Assembly (NCBI GenBank): GCA_023369685.1 | Contig: SACZ01000003.1 | Span: forward strand, 458,818-522,817 | Direction of reading: 5' to 3' | Length of the DNA: 64,000 nucleotides | Source of the DNA: Prolixibacteraceae bacterium JC049 | GTDB taxonomy: Bacteria; Bacteroidota; Bacteroidia; Bacteroidales; Prolixibacteraceae | Position numbers and translations under genes: made by a program | Shown here: positions 8,794 to 17,154 of the stretch, one piece after another | Layout of the letters: every line of letters starts with the position of its first letter | Position numbering within the stretch: position 1 is the stretch's first letter | The notes under the pieces: generated by a model | Told to the model about the DNA's origin: nothing | Database searches by the model: none | Seen by the model: only the letters and a program-made list of their open reading frames with translations

Positions 8794-9831
8794 TTAGCGA
8801 GCAACACGACCAGATGCATCACCGTCCATTAATTTCTCTACTTCTTCTACAGTAACCTGATTGTAGTCGCCATAGATTGTGTGTTTCAAGCATGAAGCAG
8901 CAACAGCGAAGTTCAATGCTTTCTGATCGTCTTCTGGGTAAGTAAGCAATCCGTAGATCAATCCACCCATGAATGAGTCACCACCACCTACACGGTCAAC
9001 GATGTGTGTAATCTGGTAAGTTCTCGATTCGAAAAGCTGCTTGCCATCCCAAAGAACACCTGCCCATGAGTTGTGGTTAGCATTAACCGAACCACGAAGT
9101 GTAGTAATTACTTTTTTACAACGAGGGAATTGCTCCATGATTTGCTTCGATACTGATTCGTATGCAGCACCTTCAACATGACCACCAGTAACATCAACAC
9201 CTTCTGGTTTGATACCTAGTACTTTTTCAGCATCTTCTTCGTTACCCAAAACAACGTCGGTTCCGGCAACCAAGGCTGGCATTACTTCTCCGGCAGTTTT
9301 ACCATATTTCCAAAGGTTTTTACGGTAGTTCAAGTCACATGAAACAGTAATTCCTTTTTCGTTGGCTTTCTGAATAGCTTCCAAGCAAACATCGGCAGCA
9401 CCTTGCGAAATAGCAGGAGTAATACCAGTCCAGTGAAACCACTCAACACCTTCGAATACTTTATCCCAATCGATCATTCCTTTCTCGATTTCAGCAATTG
9501 CAGAGTGCGCACGGTCGTAAACTACTTTACTACCACGGCTAACAGCACCTGTTTCCAAGAAATAGATTCCCAAACGATCGCCACCATATACAATATCGCT
9601 AACGTCTACACCATATTTCTGTAGATCCATTCTGCATGAACGAGCAATGTCGTTTTCTGGCAAGCGAGTTACAAACTTCGATTCGATACCGTAATTGGCC
9701 AATGAAACTGCTACGTTAGCTTCACCACCACCGAATGTTGCTGTAAACGAATCGGTCTGATTAAAACGCTGGTATCCTGGTGTTGCTAAACGCAACATGA
9801 TCTCTCCAAAAGTTACTACCTTCTTATTCAT
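8794..9831 (-). CDS. kdgK: 2-keto-3-deoxygluconate kinase (PfkB family)
   Basis: 345 residues. It phosphorylates KDG to KDPG with ATP. The PfkB signatures are both present: GGGEANVAVSLANYG (residues 34-48) near the N-terminus and DRVGGGDSFMGG with catalytic base D285. It is the first gene of the operon kdgK-eda-TRAP. A perfect 14-nt palindrome overlaps its promoter about 45 nt upstream (9875-9888). PfkB specificity cannot be read directly from motifs; adjacency to eda and the uxu genes decides it. Confidence 0.92.
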   Translation of the reverse strand: MNKKVVTFGEIMLRLATPGYQRFNQTDSFTATFGGGEANVAVSLANYGIESKFVTRLPENDIARSCRMDLQKYGVDVSDIVYGGDRLGIYFLETGAVSRGSKVVYDRAHSAIAEIEKGMIDWDKVFEGVEWFHWTGITPAISQGAADVCLEAIQKANEKGITVSCDLNYRKNLWKYGKTAGEVMPALVAGTDVVLGNEEDAEKVLGIKPEGVDVTGGHVEGAAYESVSKQIMEQFPRCKKVITTLRGSVNANHNSWAGVLWDGKQLFESRTYQITHIVDRVGGGDSFMGGLIYGLLTYPEDDQKALNFAVAASCLKHTIYGDYNQVTVEEVEKLMDGDASGRVAR

Positions 9832-9874
9832 CTTTATTTTATTCTCTTTTTATGATCTAAAAAACTGAAAATCG

Positions 9875-9888
9875 TGCAATCGATTGCA
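9875..9888 (-). promoter_or_regulatory. LacI-type operator TGCAATCGATTGCA at the kdgK promoter
   Basis: A perfect 14-nt palindrome with central CG, the classic form for LacI-family operators. It overlaps the last two bases of the -7 box and covers the expected transcription start, so binding would block initiation. A lacI-type gene lies in the same cluster. Confidence 0.7.
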
Positions 9889-9918
9889 AAGATAATATTC
9901 CAATTGGATATTTACTAA
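9887..9918 (-). promoter_or_regulatory. Promoter of the kdgK operon
   Basis: On the minus strand, TTAG at 9918-9915 and TATCTTTG at 9894-9887 are 20 nt apart, a good -7 box with a weaker -33. An inverted repeat (GATAATATTC at 9891-9900 with GAATATTATC at 9924-9933) spans the promoter. Confidence 0.6.
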
Positions 9919-9947
9919 TTTCAGAATATTATCAATTGACTGAATCA

Positions 9948-11348
9948 TTAAAAGTTGAAATAGTTTTTCGCGTTGTAATAACAAATGTCTTGCACCATTT
10001 TTCCTACTAAATCGAAATCGGCAGGAATTAATCCATTCTCCATATCATTGCCCAACAAGTTACACAAAATTCTACGGAAATATTCATGACGCGAGTACGA
10101 TAGGAAACTACGAGAGTCAGTTAACATTCCAACAAAACGGCTTAAAAGACCTAAGTTCGAAAGTGCATTCATCTGCTTTTCCATTCCATCTTTCTGGTCA
10201 AGGAACCACCATCCCGATCCGAATTGAATTTTTCCAGCAACAGATCCATCCTGGAAGTTACCCAACATTGTGGCATAAACTTCGTTGTGTGCAGGATTCA
10301 GATTGTAAAGAATTGTTTTAGTCAACTGATCGGTTGAAGCCAAACGATTCAAATATTTCGACATAGCCGAAGCTACAAGTTCATCTGCAATAGAATCGAA
10401 ACCTGTGTCTGGTCCCAATTGATTAAACATGCGAGTATTGTTGTTACGCAATGCACCAACATGGAACTGTTGTGTCCATCCTTTTGCGTGATCCATTTGA
10501 CCAAACAACAATAACATAGCCGATTTGAATTTCTCCAATTCAACAGCTGTTAATGCATTTCCTCTGCGAACTTTCAAGAAAATTGCTTCTACCTCTTCTT
10601 GTGTATATTCTTCGGCATGGAAGCGCTCAAGTCCATGATCTGATAGACGACATCCCATTTCATTGAAGAAATCGTGACGTTTTTCCAATGCCTTTACCAA
10701 TGAAGCGTAATCAGAAATTTCTACTTCACTAATGGCCGCCAAACGATCAAGATATTCATTGTATGTTGCTGGATCGTCAGCCATCATTGCTTTGTCTGGG
10801 CGCCATGATGGAAGCACTTTTACTTCAAAACCATCGTCTTTAATCTTCTTGTGCCACTCTAGTGTGTCAGCAGGATCATCTGTCGTACAGATTACCTCTA
10901 CATTGGCTTTGCGAATCAGGTTACGACATGAAAATTCTGGTGTCGCCAACATTTCATTACATCTTTCCCAAACCGACTTGGCAGTTTCTTTATTTAAGAT
11001 ATCAGTAATGCCGAATGGCTTTTTCAATTCTAGATGTGTCCAGTGGTAAAGCGGATTGCGTAATGTATAAGGAACAGTTTCAGCCCACTTCTCAAATTTT
11101 TCCCAGTCAGAAGCATCTCCTGTAACATACTTCTCGTTAATACCGTTGGTACGCATTCCACGCCACTTGTAGTGGTCGCCAGCCAGCCAAATGGCAGTCA
11201 TGTTCGCAAATTGCTTATCATCTGCAATTTCCTGTGGAGGAATGTGGCAGTGGTAATCGATAATTGGCAAATCTGCTGCATATTCATGATACAAACGTTC
11301 AGCACTAGGTGTCTGTAATAAAAAGTTATCGTCTAAAAACTGTTTCAT
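9948..11348 (-). CDS. uxaC: Uronate isomerase (glucuronate/galacturonate isomerase)
   Basis: 466 residues, matching family length. It converts D-glucuronate to D-fructuronate, the first step of the pathway. It is an amidohydrolase-fold TIM barrel; the metal-binding DYHCHIPP motif (H33, H35) lies near the N-terminus as usual. It carries its own promoter and candidate operator at 11414-11456 and is divergent from the regulator gene. It does not run straight into kdgK, which has a separate promoter. Confidence 0.95.
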   Translation of the reverse strand: MKQFLDDNFLLQTPSAERLYHEYAADLPIIDYHCHIPPQEIADDKQFANMTAIWLAGDHYKWRGMRTNGINEKYVTGDASDWEKFEKWAETVPYTLRNPLYHWTHLELKKPFGITDILNKETAKSVWERCNEMLATPEFSCRNLIRKANVEVICTTDDPADTLEWHKKIKDDGFEVKVLPSWRPDKAMMADDPATYNEYLDRLAAISEVEISDYASLVKALEKRHDFFNEMGCRLSDHGLERFHAEEYTQEEVEAIFLKVRRGNALTAVELEKFKSAMLLLFGQMDHAKGWTQQFHVGALRNNNTRMFNQLGPDTGFDSIADELVASAMSKYLNRLASTDQLTKTILYNLNPAHNEVYATMLGNFQDGSVAGKIQFGSGWWFLDQKDGMEKQMNALSNLGLLSRFVGMLTDSRSFLSYSRHEYFRRILCNLLGNDMENGLIPADFDLVGKMVQDICYYNAKNYFNF

Positions 11349-11413
11349 TATATTGTCTATTTTTTATTTATTTCTCTGGCAACATGGACGTTAAAACTGC
11401 TTAGTTTTTCATC

Positions 11414-11427
11414 CGTGTGCGTTCACG
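11414..11427 (-). promoter_or_regulatory. Candidate operator at the uxaC promoter
   Basis: CGTGTGCGTTCACG is an imperfect palindrome with central CG. It closely matches the site before the uxuB-like gene (12786-12799); both fit CCGTGTnCGnTnACGAA. It overlaps the final two bases of the -7 box, exactly as the palindrome does at kdgK. Confidence 0.55.
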
Positions 11428-11456
11428 AAAATACAACATCCCACAAATCCGGCAAA
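11426..11456 (-). promoter_or_regulatory. Promoter of uxaC
   Basis: On the minus strand, TTTG at 11456-11453 is followed after 19 nt by TATTTTCG at 11433-11426, one base from the TAnnTTTG consensus. The leader would be about 70 nt. Confidence 0.5.
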
Positions 11457-11558
11457 ATATTTTCATTTTTTTTAAAGGTGTGATTGGTTATTGTATTGAA
11501 AAACAGCCTTTAAGATGTCTTATTTGTATTGATTACAGCTATTTAATGAAAGATTTCT

Positions 11559-11566
11559 ATCTTTGA
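11559..11566 (+). promoter_or_regulatory. -7 box of the LacI-type regulator gene
   Basis: TATCTTTG, a full match to TAnnTTTG, 46 nt before the start codon. No clear -33 element is seen. Confidence 0.5.
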
Positions 11567-11612
11567 GGTTTAAGATTCGATCTCGAAATAACAATTCGAA
11601 AAAATAGTTAGT

Positions 11613-12695
11613 ATGCCCAATAAATCCAAAAAAGGGAATAATCCAACAATACGAATAAAAGACATTGCTGAAAAAGCAGGAGTATCTATTGGAACAGTTG
11701 ACAGAGTATTGCATAATCGTGGCGAAGTGTCTGAGAAGACCAAGAAAAAAGTTTTAGCCATTGTTAAAGAGTTGAACTATCAGCCTAATTTATTGGCAAG
11801 TAGTTTGGCACTGAAAAAAGAGATACCGTTTGCTGTTTTAATCCCCAAAGCACACGATGACGATTCGTACTGGATGAAGCCTTTGGATGGAATTCAAAAG
11901 GCTGCCAACGAGATGGCACAATATGGTATCCGTATCAAGTATCACTTTTTCGATATGATGGATAAGAGTACCTTTACCAGTGCAATGGAAAAAGCGTTGG
12001 CTGATAATCCACGAGGAATTTTGTTCTCTCCATATTTTACAAACGAGTCGGTAAAGGCAGCAGAGTTATTGCAAGAAATGGAAATTCCATTTGTATTGAT
12101 TGACTCTAACTTGAAGCAAATTGATAAGTTAAGTTACCTGGGGCACGATGCACAACAAAGTGGTTATCTGGCTGGTCGTTTATTGGATTTGTGTACTCCG
12201 AAGGATCAATCGGTAGCTATTTTGAATTTTGGAAAGGAGACCGAGAATTTGAGTCACCTAAAAAGAAGAAAAGAAGGATTCTTAACCTATTTCGAACAAA
12301 ATAACCCAAACAGAGAACTGCATGTACTTAAATCGGAAGATGAGGATGTGGAGTATTTGGCGAGTTTGTTAACTCCAGTGTTAAGAAAAGATAAGATGCC
12401 TTTGGCGGGTATTTTTGTTCCTAACTCGAAAATATACCGGGTGGCTACTTTCATTAAGCAATATGAGCATGAGGGAATTCACCTGATAGGTTATGACTTA
12501 ATCTCGAAAAATGTAGAAGCCATTAAAGGTGGATTGATCGACTTTCTGGTTTGTCAGCGGCCTGAAGAACAGGGGTATAAAGGGATTTATACATTATTCG
12601 AACATGTGGTGGCGCGTAAAGAGGCGATCAAAGAAAACTTTACTTCGATTGATATAATTACACGAGAAAATATCGATTACTACCGATTCCTATAA
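11613..12695 (+). CDS. LacI-family transcriptional regulator of uronate genes
   Basis: 360 residues. The N-terminal helix-turn-helix (residues 14-60) includes IKDIAEKAGVSIGTVDRVL, typical of LacI proteins, followed by a hinge and a periplasmic-binding-protein-like sensor domain (about 65-355). It is placed between uxaC (divergent) and the uxuB/uxuA pair, so it most likely senses a pathway intermediate. The 9875-9888 palindrome fits a LacI dimer. The variants near uxaC and the uxuB-like gene are less symmetric and could belong to it or to another regulator. Whether it represses or activates cannot be read from the sequence, but operator overlap with the -7 boxes suggests repression. Confidence 0.88.
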   Translation: MPNKSKKGNNPTIRIKDIAEKAGVSIGTVDRVLHNRGEVSEKTKKKVLAIVKELNYQPNLLASSLALKKEIPFAVLIPKAHDDDSYWMKPLDGIQKAANEMAQYGIRIKYHFFDMMDKSTFTSAMEKALADNPRGILFSPYFTNESVKAAELLQEMEIPFVLIDSNLKQIDKLSYLGHDAQQSGYLAGRLLDLCTPKDQSVAILNFGKETENLSHLKRRKEGFLTYFEQNNPNRELHVLKSEDEDVEYLASLLTPVLRKDKMPLAGIFVPNSKIYRVATFIKQYEHEGIHLIGYDLISKNVEAIKGGLIDFLVCQRPEEQGYKGIYTLFEHVVARKEAIKENFTSIDIITRENIDYYRFL

Positions 12696-12733
12696 TGGAG
12701 TATCGGGTACGGTTTTCGAATTAAAATATTGGG

Positions 12734-12770
12734 TAGCAGGTTAACTTATAAGTTAACCTGCTATTTTTTT
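12734..12770 (+). terminator. Terminator of the LacI-type gene
   Basis: A perfect 30-nt palindrome (12734-12763) is followed at once by a run of seven T (12764-12770). Confidence 0.85.
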
Positions 12771-12785
12771 ACATTCTAATTTGCC

Positions 12786-12799
12786 CGTGTACGATAACG
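12786..12799 (+). promoter_or_regulatory. Candidate operator upstream of the uxuB-like gene
   Basis: CGTGTACGATAACG shares the pattern CCGTGTnCGnTnACGAA with the site at uxaC. It lies where the -33 element of the promoter at 12817 should be. Confidence 0.5.
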
Positions 12800-12816
12800 A
12801 ATTATTGTTTTTTTAC

Positions 12817-12824
12817 TACATTTG
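12817..12824 (+). promoter_or_regulatory. -7 box of the uxuB-uxuA operon
   Basis: TACATTTG matches TAnnTTTG and lies 137 nt before the start codon. Its -33 region falls in the candidate operator at 12786-12799. A second, poorer box (TAATTTG) lies at 12777-12783. Confidence 0.45.
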
Positions 12825-12960
12825 CCTCCAATTATTGCAATTGCTCTTTTGTAATAATTCGGAAATAAAGTGTTGAATAACCGAGTTTTACTGATAAATA
12901 ATTGTCGGTTATCTACTTTGGTTAACTATGTGCGTTTAATTTTTATATAACTATTGTTTT

Positions 12961-13812
12961 ATGTCGAACTACAGATTTAATGACTTAAAAGATAAAGTTT
13001 GTGTAATTACTGGTGGAGCCGGTGTGCTAGGAAAAGCTATGTGCGAAGCATTGGCTGTGAATGGAGTGAAATTGGCTATCCTAGATATCAATTTGGAAAG
13101 TGCTACTGCCGTTGCAAACGAAATTTCAAGTCAGTATAACACTGTGGCTGTTGGAATTGAGGCCAATGTGTTGGAGAAAGTATCATTAGAAGCAGCAGCT
13201 GCGCAAATTAAAGCAGAGCTGGGTGCAATCGATATTCTAATTAATGGTGCAGGAGGTAATTCTCCGGCAGCTACTTCGAAACTGGAAATGTTAGACGAAA
13301 ATAACTTAGATCAGTTGGAAGACTCTTTCTATGGCTTATCGATGGATGGGTTCGACAAAGTTTTTGCATTGAACTTTAAAGGTACTTTGTTGCCTTCAAT
13401 GGTTTTTACAAAAGATATGTTGGATAAAAAAGATGGTGTGGTAATTAACATTTCATCGATGAATGCTTACCGTCCATTGACTAAAATCCCTGCATATTCA
13501 GCAGCAAAAGCATCAATCAATAACTTTACAGAGTGGCTTTCAGTACACTTGGCACGCACAGGAATCCGTGTAAATGCCATTGCTCCTGGATTTTTCTTAA
13601 CCAACCAGAATCGTTTCTTGTTGACAGACGAAAAAACAGGCGAATTGACAGATCGCGGTCACAAAATTATTGCCAACACTCCAATGGGAAAATTTGGTAA
13701 GCCAGAAGATTTACAAGGAACATTGTTGTTCTTGTTGTCTGAAGCTTCGGCATTCATCACAGGTATTACTATTCCTGTAGATGGAGGTTTCAACGCTTAT
13801 AGCGGTGTGTAA
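12961..13812 (+). CDS. SDR-type D-mannonate oxidoreductase (fructuronate reductase)
   Basis: 283 residues, a classical short-chain dehydrogenase. The nucleotide-binding TGGAGVLG (17-24), the NGAG stretch (95-98) and the catalytic set S166, Y179, K183 (YSAAK) are all present. It reduces D-fructuronate to D-mannonate with NAD(P)H, a role filled by the unrelated UxuB in E. coli. Its position directly before uxuA and within the uronate regulon supports this. The gap to uxuA is 27 nt. Family membership is certain; substrate is inferred from context. Confidence 0.9.
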   Translation: MSNYRFNDLKDKVCVITGGAGVLGKAMCEALAVNGVKLAILDINLESATAVANEISSQYNTVAVGIEANVLEKVSLEAAAAQIKAELGAIDILINGAGGNSPAATSKLEMLDENNLDQLEDSFYGLSMDGFDKVFALNFKGTLLPSMVFTKDMLDKKDGVVINISSMNAYRPLTKIPAYSAAKASINNFTEWLSVHLARTGIRVNAIAPGFFLTNQNRFLLTDEKTGELTDRGHKIIANTPMGKFGKPEDLQGTLLFLLSEASAFITGITIPVDGGFNAYSGV

Positions 13813-13839
13813 ATTAAAATTCTGTAAATCGATATAGAT

Positions 13840-15051
13840 ATGAATTTAGAACAAACTTGGAGATGGTATGGGCCAAACGACCCAATCACTCTAACTGCAA
13901 TAAAACAAGCAGGAGCAACAGGTATTGTTACTGCTTTACACCATATTCCAAATGGGGAAGTATGGACATTGGAAGAGGTAGAGAAGCGCAAGAAAATTGT
14001 TGAGTGGGACGAAGAAAAAGATAAACCTTCTGGTTTGCGCTGGTCGGTAATTGAAAGTATTCCTGTACACGAAGACATTAAGCAAGGAAAAGCGACTCGC
14101 GATAAATACATCGAAAACTACAAAGAGAGTATTCGTAACGTGGGTAAAGCAGGAATTCCTACACTTTGTTACAATTTCATGCCAGTAGTAGACTGGACAC
14201 GTACCGATTTGACAATGGAATTGGAAGATGGTTCTCAGGCACTTTCTTTCAATATGGCCGACTTTGTGGCTTTCGATCTTTTTATTTTGAAAAGACCAAA
14301 TGCTGAAAAGGAGTATACGTTGGAGCAAATTAGTGCGGCACGTGAGGCTTTCGATGCATTTACTCCAGAATATGCCATTCGTTTGCAGAAGAATATTATC
14401 GCTGGTTTACCAGGTGCAGAGGAGTCGTATACGGTAGAGAACTTCCAGAAAGCGTTGGATCAGTACAACGAGATTAGCGAAGAGCAATACCGTGAAAACT
14501 TGGCTTACTTCCTACGCGAAATTGTTCCTGTAGCTGAAGAGGCAGGAGTGAAGTTGGCTATTCACCCAGATGATCCTCCACGTTCATTATTCGGATTGCC
14601 ACGCGTGGTAAGTACAGAGGCTGATATGAACTTCTTATTCAATGTAGCTAACACTCCATACAACGGAGTAACCATGTGTACTGGTTCGTTTGGTGTACGC
14701 GGAGACAACGATCTTCCGGGTATGATTCGTCGTTTTGGCGATAAAATTAACTTTGCACATCTTCGTAGTACTGAGCGCGATGCGCAAGGAAATTTCCACG
14801 AAGCTAATCACCTAGAAGGTGATGTGGATATGTACGAGGTAATGTTAGCATTGTTGGAAGAGCAGAAACGCAGAGCAGAATCTGGCGAAGAGTATACTGT
14901 TATTCCAATGCGTCCTGATCATGGTCACACCATGTTAGATGACTTGAATCGCCCTAATAATCCTGGTTATTCACTAATTGGCCGACTAAAAGGTTTGGCT
15001 GAATTGCGTGGCTTGGAGTTAGGTATCCTAAGAGGAAAATTGGCCAACTAA
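13840..15051 (+). CDS. uxuA: Mannonate dehydratase
   Basis: 403 residues, as in UxuA. It dehydrates D-mannonate to 2-keto-3-deoxygluconate, the substrate of KdgK. Family motifs HPDDPP, MCTGSFG and RPDHG are present; they hold metal-binding histidine, cysteine and aspartate residues. It is co-transcribed with the SDR gene and followed by a strong terminator. With it, all five steps from glucuronate to pyruvate plus glyceraldehyde 3-phosphate are encoded between 8.1 and 15.1 kb. Confidence 0.96.
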   Translation: MNLEQTWRWYGPNDPITLTAIKQAGATGIVTALHHIPNGEVWTLEEVEKRKKIVEWDEEKDKPSGLRWSVIESIPVHEDIKQGKATRDKYIENYKESIRNVGKAGIPTLCYNFMPVVDWTRTDLTMELEDGSQALSFNMADFVAFDLFILKRPNAEKEYTLEQISAAREAFDAFTPEYAIRLQKNIIAGLPGAEESYTVENFQKALDQYNEISEEQYRENLAYFLREIVPVAEEAGVKLAIHPDDPPRSLFGLPRVVSTEADMNFLFNVANTPYNGVTMCTGSFGVRGDNDLPGMIRRFGDKINFAHLRSTERDAQGNFHEANHLEGDVDMYEVMLALLEEQKRRAESGEEYTVIPMRPDHGHTMLDDLNRPNNPGYSLIGRLKGLAELRGLELGILRGKLAN

Positions 15052-15074
15052 ACAGCGCCAAAACAAAATATTCA

Positions 15075-15111
15075 ATGGCTCTCTTCTTTTATGTCGGGAG
15101 CCATTTTTTTG
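15075..15111 (+). terminator. Terminator of the uxuB-uxuA operon
   Basis: A 10-bp stem (15075-15084 with 15097-15106, one G-T pair) runs into a T tract ending at 15111. Confidence 0.85.
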
Positions 15112-15224
15112 TATTTTACTTGTTCAAAATACTATTGCCCAAGTCATTTCGTATGGTGTTATTTGCTTAGTATACGAGTCTCTTTTACTGCTTTCCAACC
15201 TTTGTACTTTTTAACCTTTAAACC

Positions 15225-15255
15225 TTTCCTTCTTCCCAACTTTATCTTAGCTTTG
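15225..15255 (+). promoter_or_regulatory. Promoter of the thiamine operon
   Basis: TAGCTTTG at 15248-15255 is a full -7 match. TTTC at 15225-15228, 19 nt upstream, is an acceptable -33. Transcription would begin right at the riboswitch. Confidence 0.55.
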
Positions 15256-15260
15256 TAACA

Positions 15261-15345
15261 ACGTTAGGGGTGCTCGACGAGAAGAAGTCTGGCTGAGATT
15301 ATACCCTTGAACCTGATTTGCTTAATTGCAGCGTAGGGAAACGAC
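15261..15345 (+). ncRNA. TPP riboswitch aptamer (THI element)
   Basis: The conserved parts occur in order: GGGGTGC at 15267-15273, GGCTGAGA at 15291-15298, ACCCTTGAACCTGAT at 15303-15317 and GCGTAGGGAA at 15331-15340. These are the diagnostic TPP-binding segments. The element sits 156 nt before a methyltransferase gene that leads a thiamine salvage operon, so TPP should switch the operon off. Confidence 0.95.
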
Positions 15346-15375
15346 TTCAGATGATTTGATAAAATCAGATAACCC

Positions 15376-15409
15376 AAAGCCGTTTTGCAATACGCAGAGC
15401 GGCTTTTTT
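15376..15409 (+). terminator. Riboswitch expression-platform terminator
   Basis: Arms AAAGCCG and CGGCTTT with an inner TTTTGC/GCAGAG pairing are followed by T6. Lying 30 nt after the aptamer, it is the expected transcriptional off-switch. Confidence 0.8.
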
Positions 15410-15500
15410 CGTTTTGTGTTGCTTCAAGATTTCGAACAGTCAATCGACTAACTTAAGTTTCTGTTGAGTCATTCAATATGAATTATTAAGAAATAAAAAT

Positions 15501-16199
15501 ATGAAGGCAAATTTTGATCAATACGCATCGGAATATGATGCGTGGTTTCTGGAAAACAGAAATGTTCTTTATTCAGAAGTAAAGTTGGTAGCGCATTTCT
15601 TAAAAGATGCAGGAGAAGTATTTTCGGTAGGCTGTGGAAGTGGCTTGTTCGAAGAAATCCTGAAAAACGAATTCGATATCACTATCCAGAACGGCTTAGA
15701 ACCATCGGACGGAATGGCTGCTATTGCTCGCAAACGAGGAATGAACGTAGAGGTAACAACTGCCGAAAAGGTAGAGTTGGGAGAAGAAAAGTTTGATACT
15801 ATTCTGTTTAATGGAACGCCAAGTTACATTACCGATTTGCGTTTGGCTTTCCAGAAAGCTCATAAAGCGCTTCGTCCGGGAGGTAAAATAATTGTAATCG
15901 ATGTACCTAAAGAGAGTTCGTATGGTGTGCTATACAATTTGGCAAAAGCTGTTGGTACTTGGGAGCATCCATTATTAGAAGGTGTTCACCCAAGAAATCC
16001 TTATCCAATTGAATTTGTGAATGTAGCCAATTGGAGAACTACTCAAGAGAAGATTGATTTGTTGAATGAGTTGAATTTTAAAGATTTGAAATTTGCTCAA
16101 ACATTAACTAAACATCCTTTATATTCTAACAATGTAGCCGAAGAGCCAGTTGAAGGATATGACTGTGGAGACTACGTTGCAATTTGTGCTAATAAATAA
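15501..16199 (+). CDS. Class I SAM-dependent methyltransferase, first gene of the thiamine operon
   Basis: 232 residues. Motif I is FSVGCGSG (41-48), the post-motif acidic region includes NGLEPSD, and ALRPGGKIIVID (motif III region) follows. These define a Rossmann-fold SAM methyltransferase of small-molecule type. It is the first gene behind the TPP riboswitch and reads in the same direction as thiM, thiE, thiL, thiD and tenA. This implies a role tied to thiamine or its breakdown products. No substrate is known to me. A 154-nt gap with hairpins separates it from thiM. Confidence 0.85.
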   Translation: MKANFDQYASEYDAWFLENRNVLYSEVKLVAHFLKDAGEVFSVGCGSGLFEEILKNEFDITIQNGLEPSDGMAAIARKRGMNVEVTTAEKVELGEEKFDTILFNGTPSYITDLRLAFQKAHKALRPGGKIIVIDVPKESSYGVLYNLAKAVGTWEHPLLEGVHPRNPYPIEFVNVANWRTTQEKIDLLNELNFKDLKFAQTLTKHPLYSNNVAEEPVEGYDCGDYVAICANK

Positions 16200-16209
16200 G
16201 ATTCTAAGA

Positions 16210-16261
16210 TTTTTGGATATTTAGATTACAGAAAAATATCATCTGTTTCGATATCTAAAAA
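16210..16261 (+). repeat. Inverted repeat downstream of the methyltransferase gene
   Basis: TTTTTGGATAT (16210-16220) pairs with ATATCTAAAAA (16251-16261) with one G-T pair. Its left arm resembles the left arm of the neighbouring repeat at 16286. Confidence 0.55.
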
Positions 16262-16285
16262 TTAGCAGTGATTGAAAAACAAATG

Positions 16286-16326
16286 ATTTATGGATATTCA
16301 GATTAATAGCTTGAATATCCATAAAT
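16286..16326 (+). repeat. Perfect 15-bp inverted repeat before thiM
   Basis: Arms 16286-16300 and 16312-16326 are perfectly complementary around an 11-nt loop, ending 27 nt before the thiM start. No T run follows, so it may process or modulate the mRNA rather than terminate it. Confidence 0.6.
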
Positions 16327-16353
16327 TAGAGTTGCAAAATTAAACTAGAAACC

Positions 16354-17145
16354 ATGAATGCAGAAATAATTACCCAACAATTGGAGCAGGTGCGCCAAAA
16401 AGCACCATTGGTTCATAACATCACCAACTTTGTTGTAATGAATAATACGGCCAATGCTTTATTGGCTTTGGGAGCATCGCCAGTAATGGCACATGCTGTA
16501 AACGAAGTAACCGACATGGTGAATATTGCCGGTGCTTTAGTCATAAACATGGGAACACTCAGCGAGCATTGGGTGGAAGCTATGTTGGCAGCAGGAAAAC
16601 AAGCTAAGGTCAATGGAACTCCAGTAGTTTTCGATCCGGTGGGAGTTGGAGCAACACCATATCGTACGGAAGTAGCACAAAAAATTATCGATGTGTGTCA
16701 GCCATCGGTTATCCGTGGAAATGGTTCAGAAATAATGGCATTGCTTAACTCCAATACTAAAACCAAAGGGGTTGATAGTACGGCTAGCTCTGAATCGGCA
16801 GTCGATTCAGCTAAAGAGTTGGCCGGGCAGACTGGTGCTGTAGTGGTAATTAGTGGATCGACCGATTATATTACCGATGGCAAAGAGGTGTTGGAAGTGA
16901 AGAATGGCGATACCATGATGACTAAAGTAACAGGAATGGGATGTACTGCAACAGCTGTGATTGGTGCATTTGTGGCTGCCGAAAAAGATTGCTTGAAAGC
17001 TACTTTTGCTGCAATGGCGGTAATGTCGATAGCTGGAGAGTTGGCTGTGAAAAAATCGGCAGGACCAGGATCATTACAAATGAACTTTTTAGATACTATT
17101 TATCAGCTTTCAGCGGCTGATATTGAAAATACATTTGCTGAATAA
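16354..17145 (+). CDS. thiM: Hydroxyethylthiazole kinase
   Basis: 263 residues. It phosphorylates the thiazole alcohol THZ for salvage. [18 protein letters not shown] (21-38) and FDPVGVGA (93-100) are the substrate and nucleotide signatures. The anion-hole region GMGCTAT carries C197. It precedes thiE by 9 nt. Presence of thiM with tenA and thiD marks the operon as salvage-oriented; no thiC, thiG or thiH is in this window. Confidence 0.96.
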   Translation: MNAEIITQQLEQVRQKAPLVHNITNFVVMNNTANALLALGASPVMAHAVNEVTDMVNIAGALVINMGTLSEHWVEAMLAAGKQAKVNGTPVVFDPVGVGATPYRTEVAQKIIDVCQPSVIRGNGSEIMALLNSNTKTKGVDSTASSESAVDSAKELAGQTGAVVVISGSTDYITDGKEVLEVKNGDTMMTKVTGMGCTATAVIGAFVAAEKDCLKATFAAMAVMSIAGELAVKKSAGPGSLQMNFLDTIYQLSAADIENTFAE

Positions 17146-17154
17146 TTAGAATAA

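Noticed and set aside
12837-12844. GCAATTGC palindrome as a further kdgK-type operator
   Set aside because: It is only 8 nt, lacks the central CG and lies downstream of the -7 box; chance occurrence is likely.
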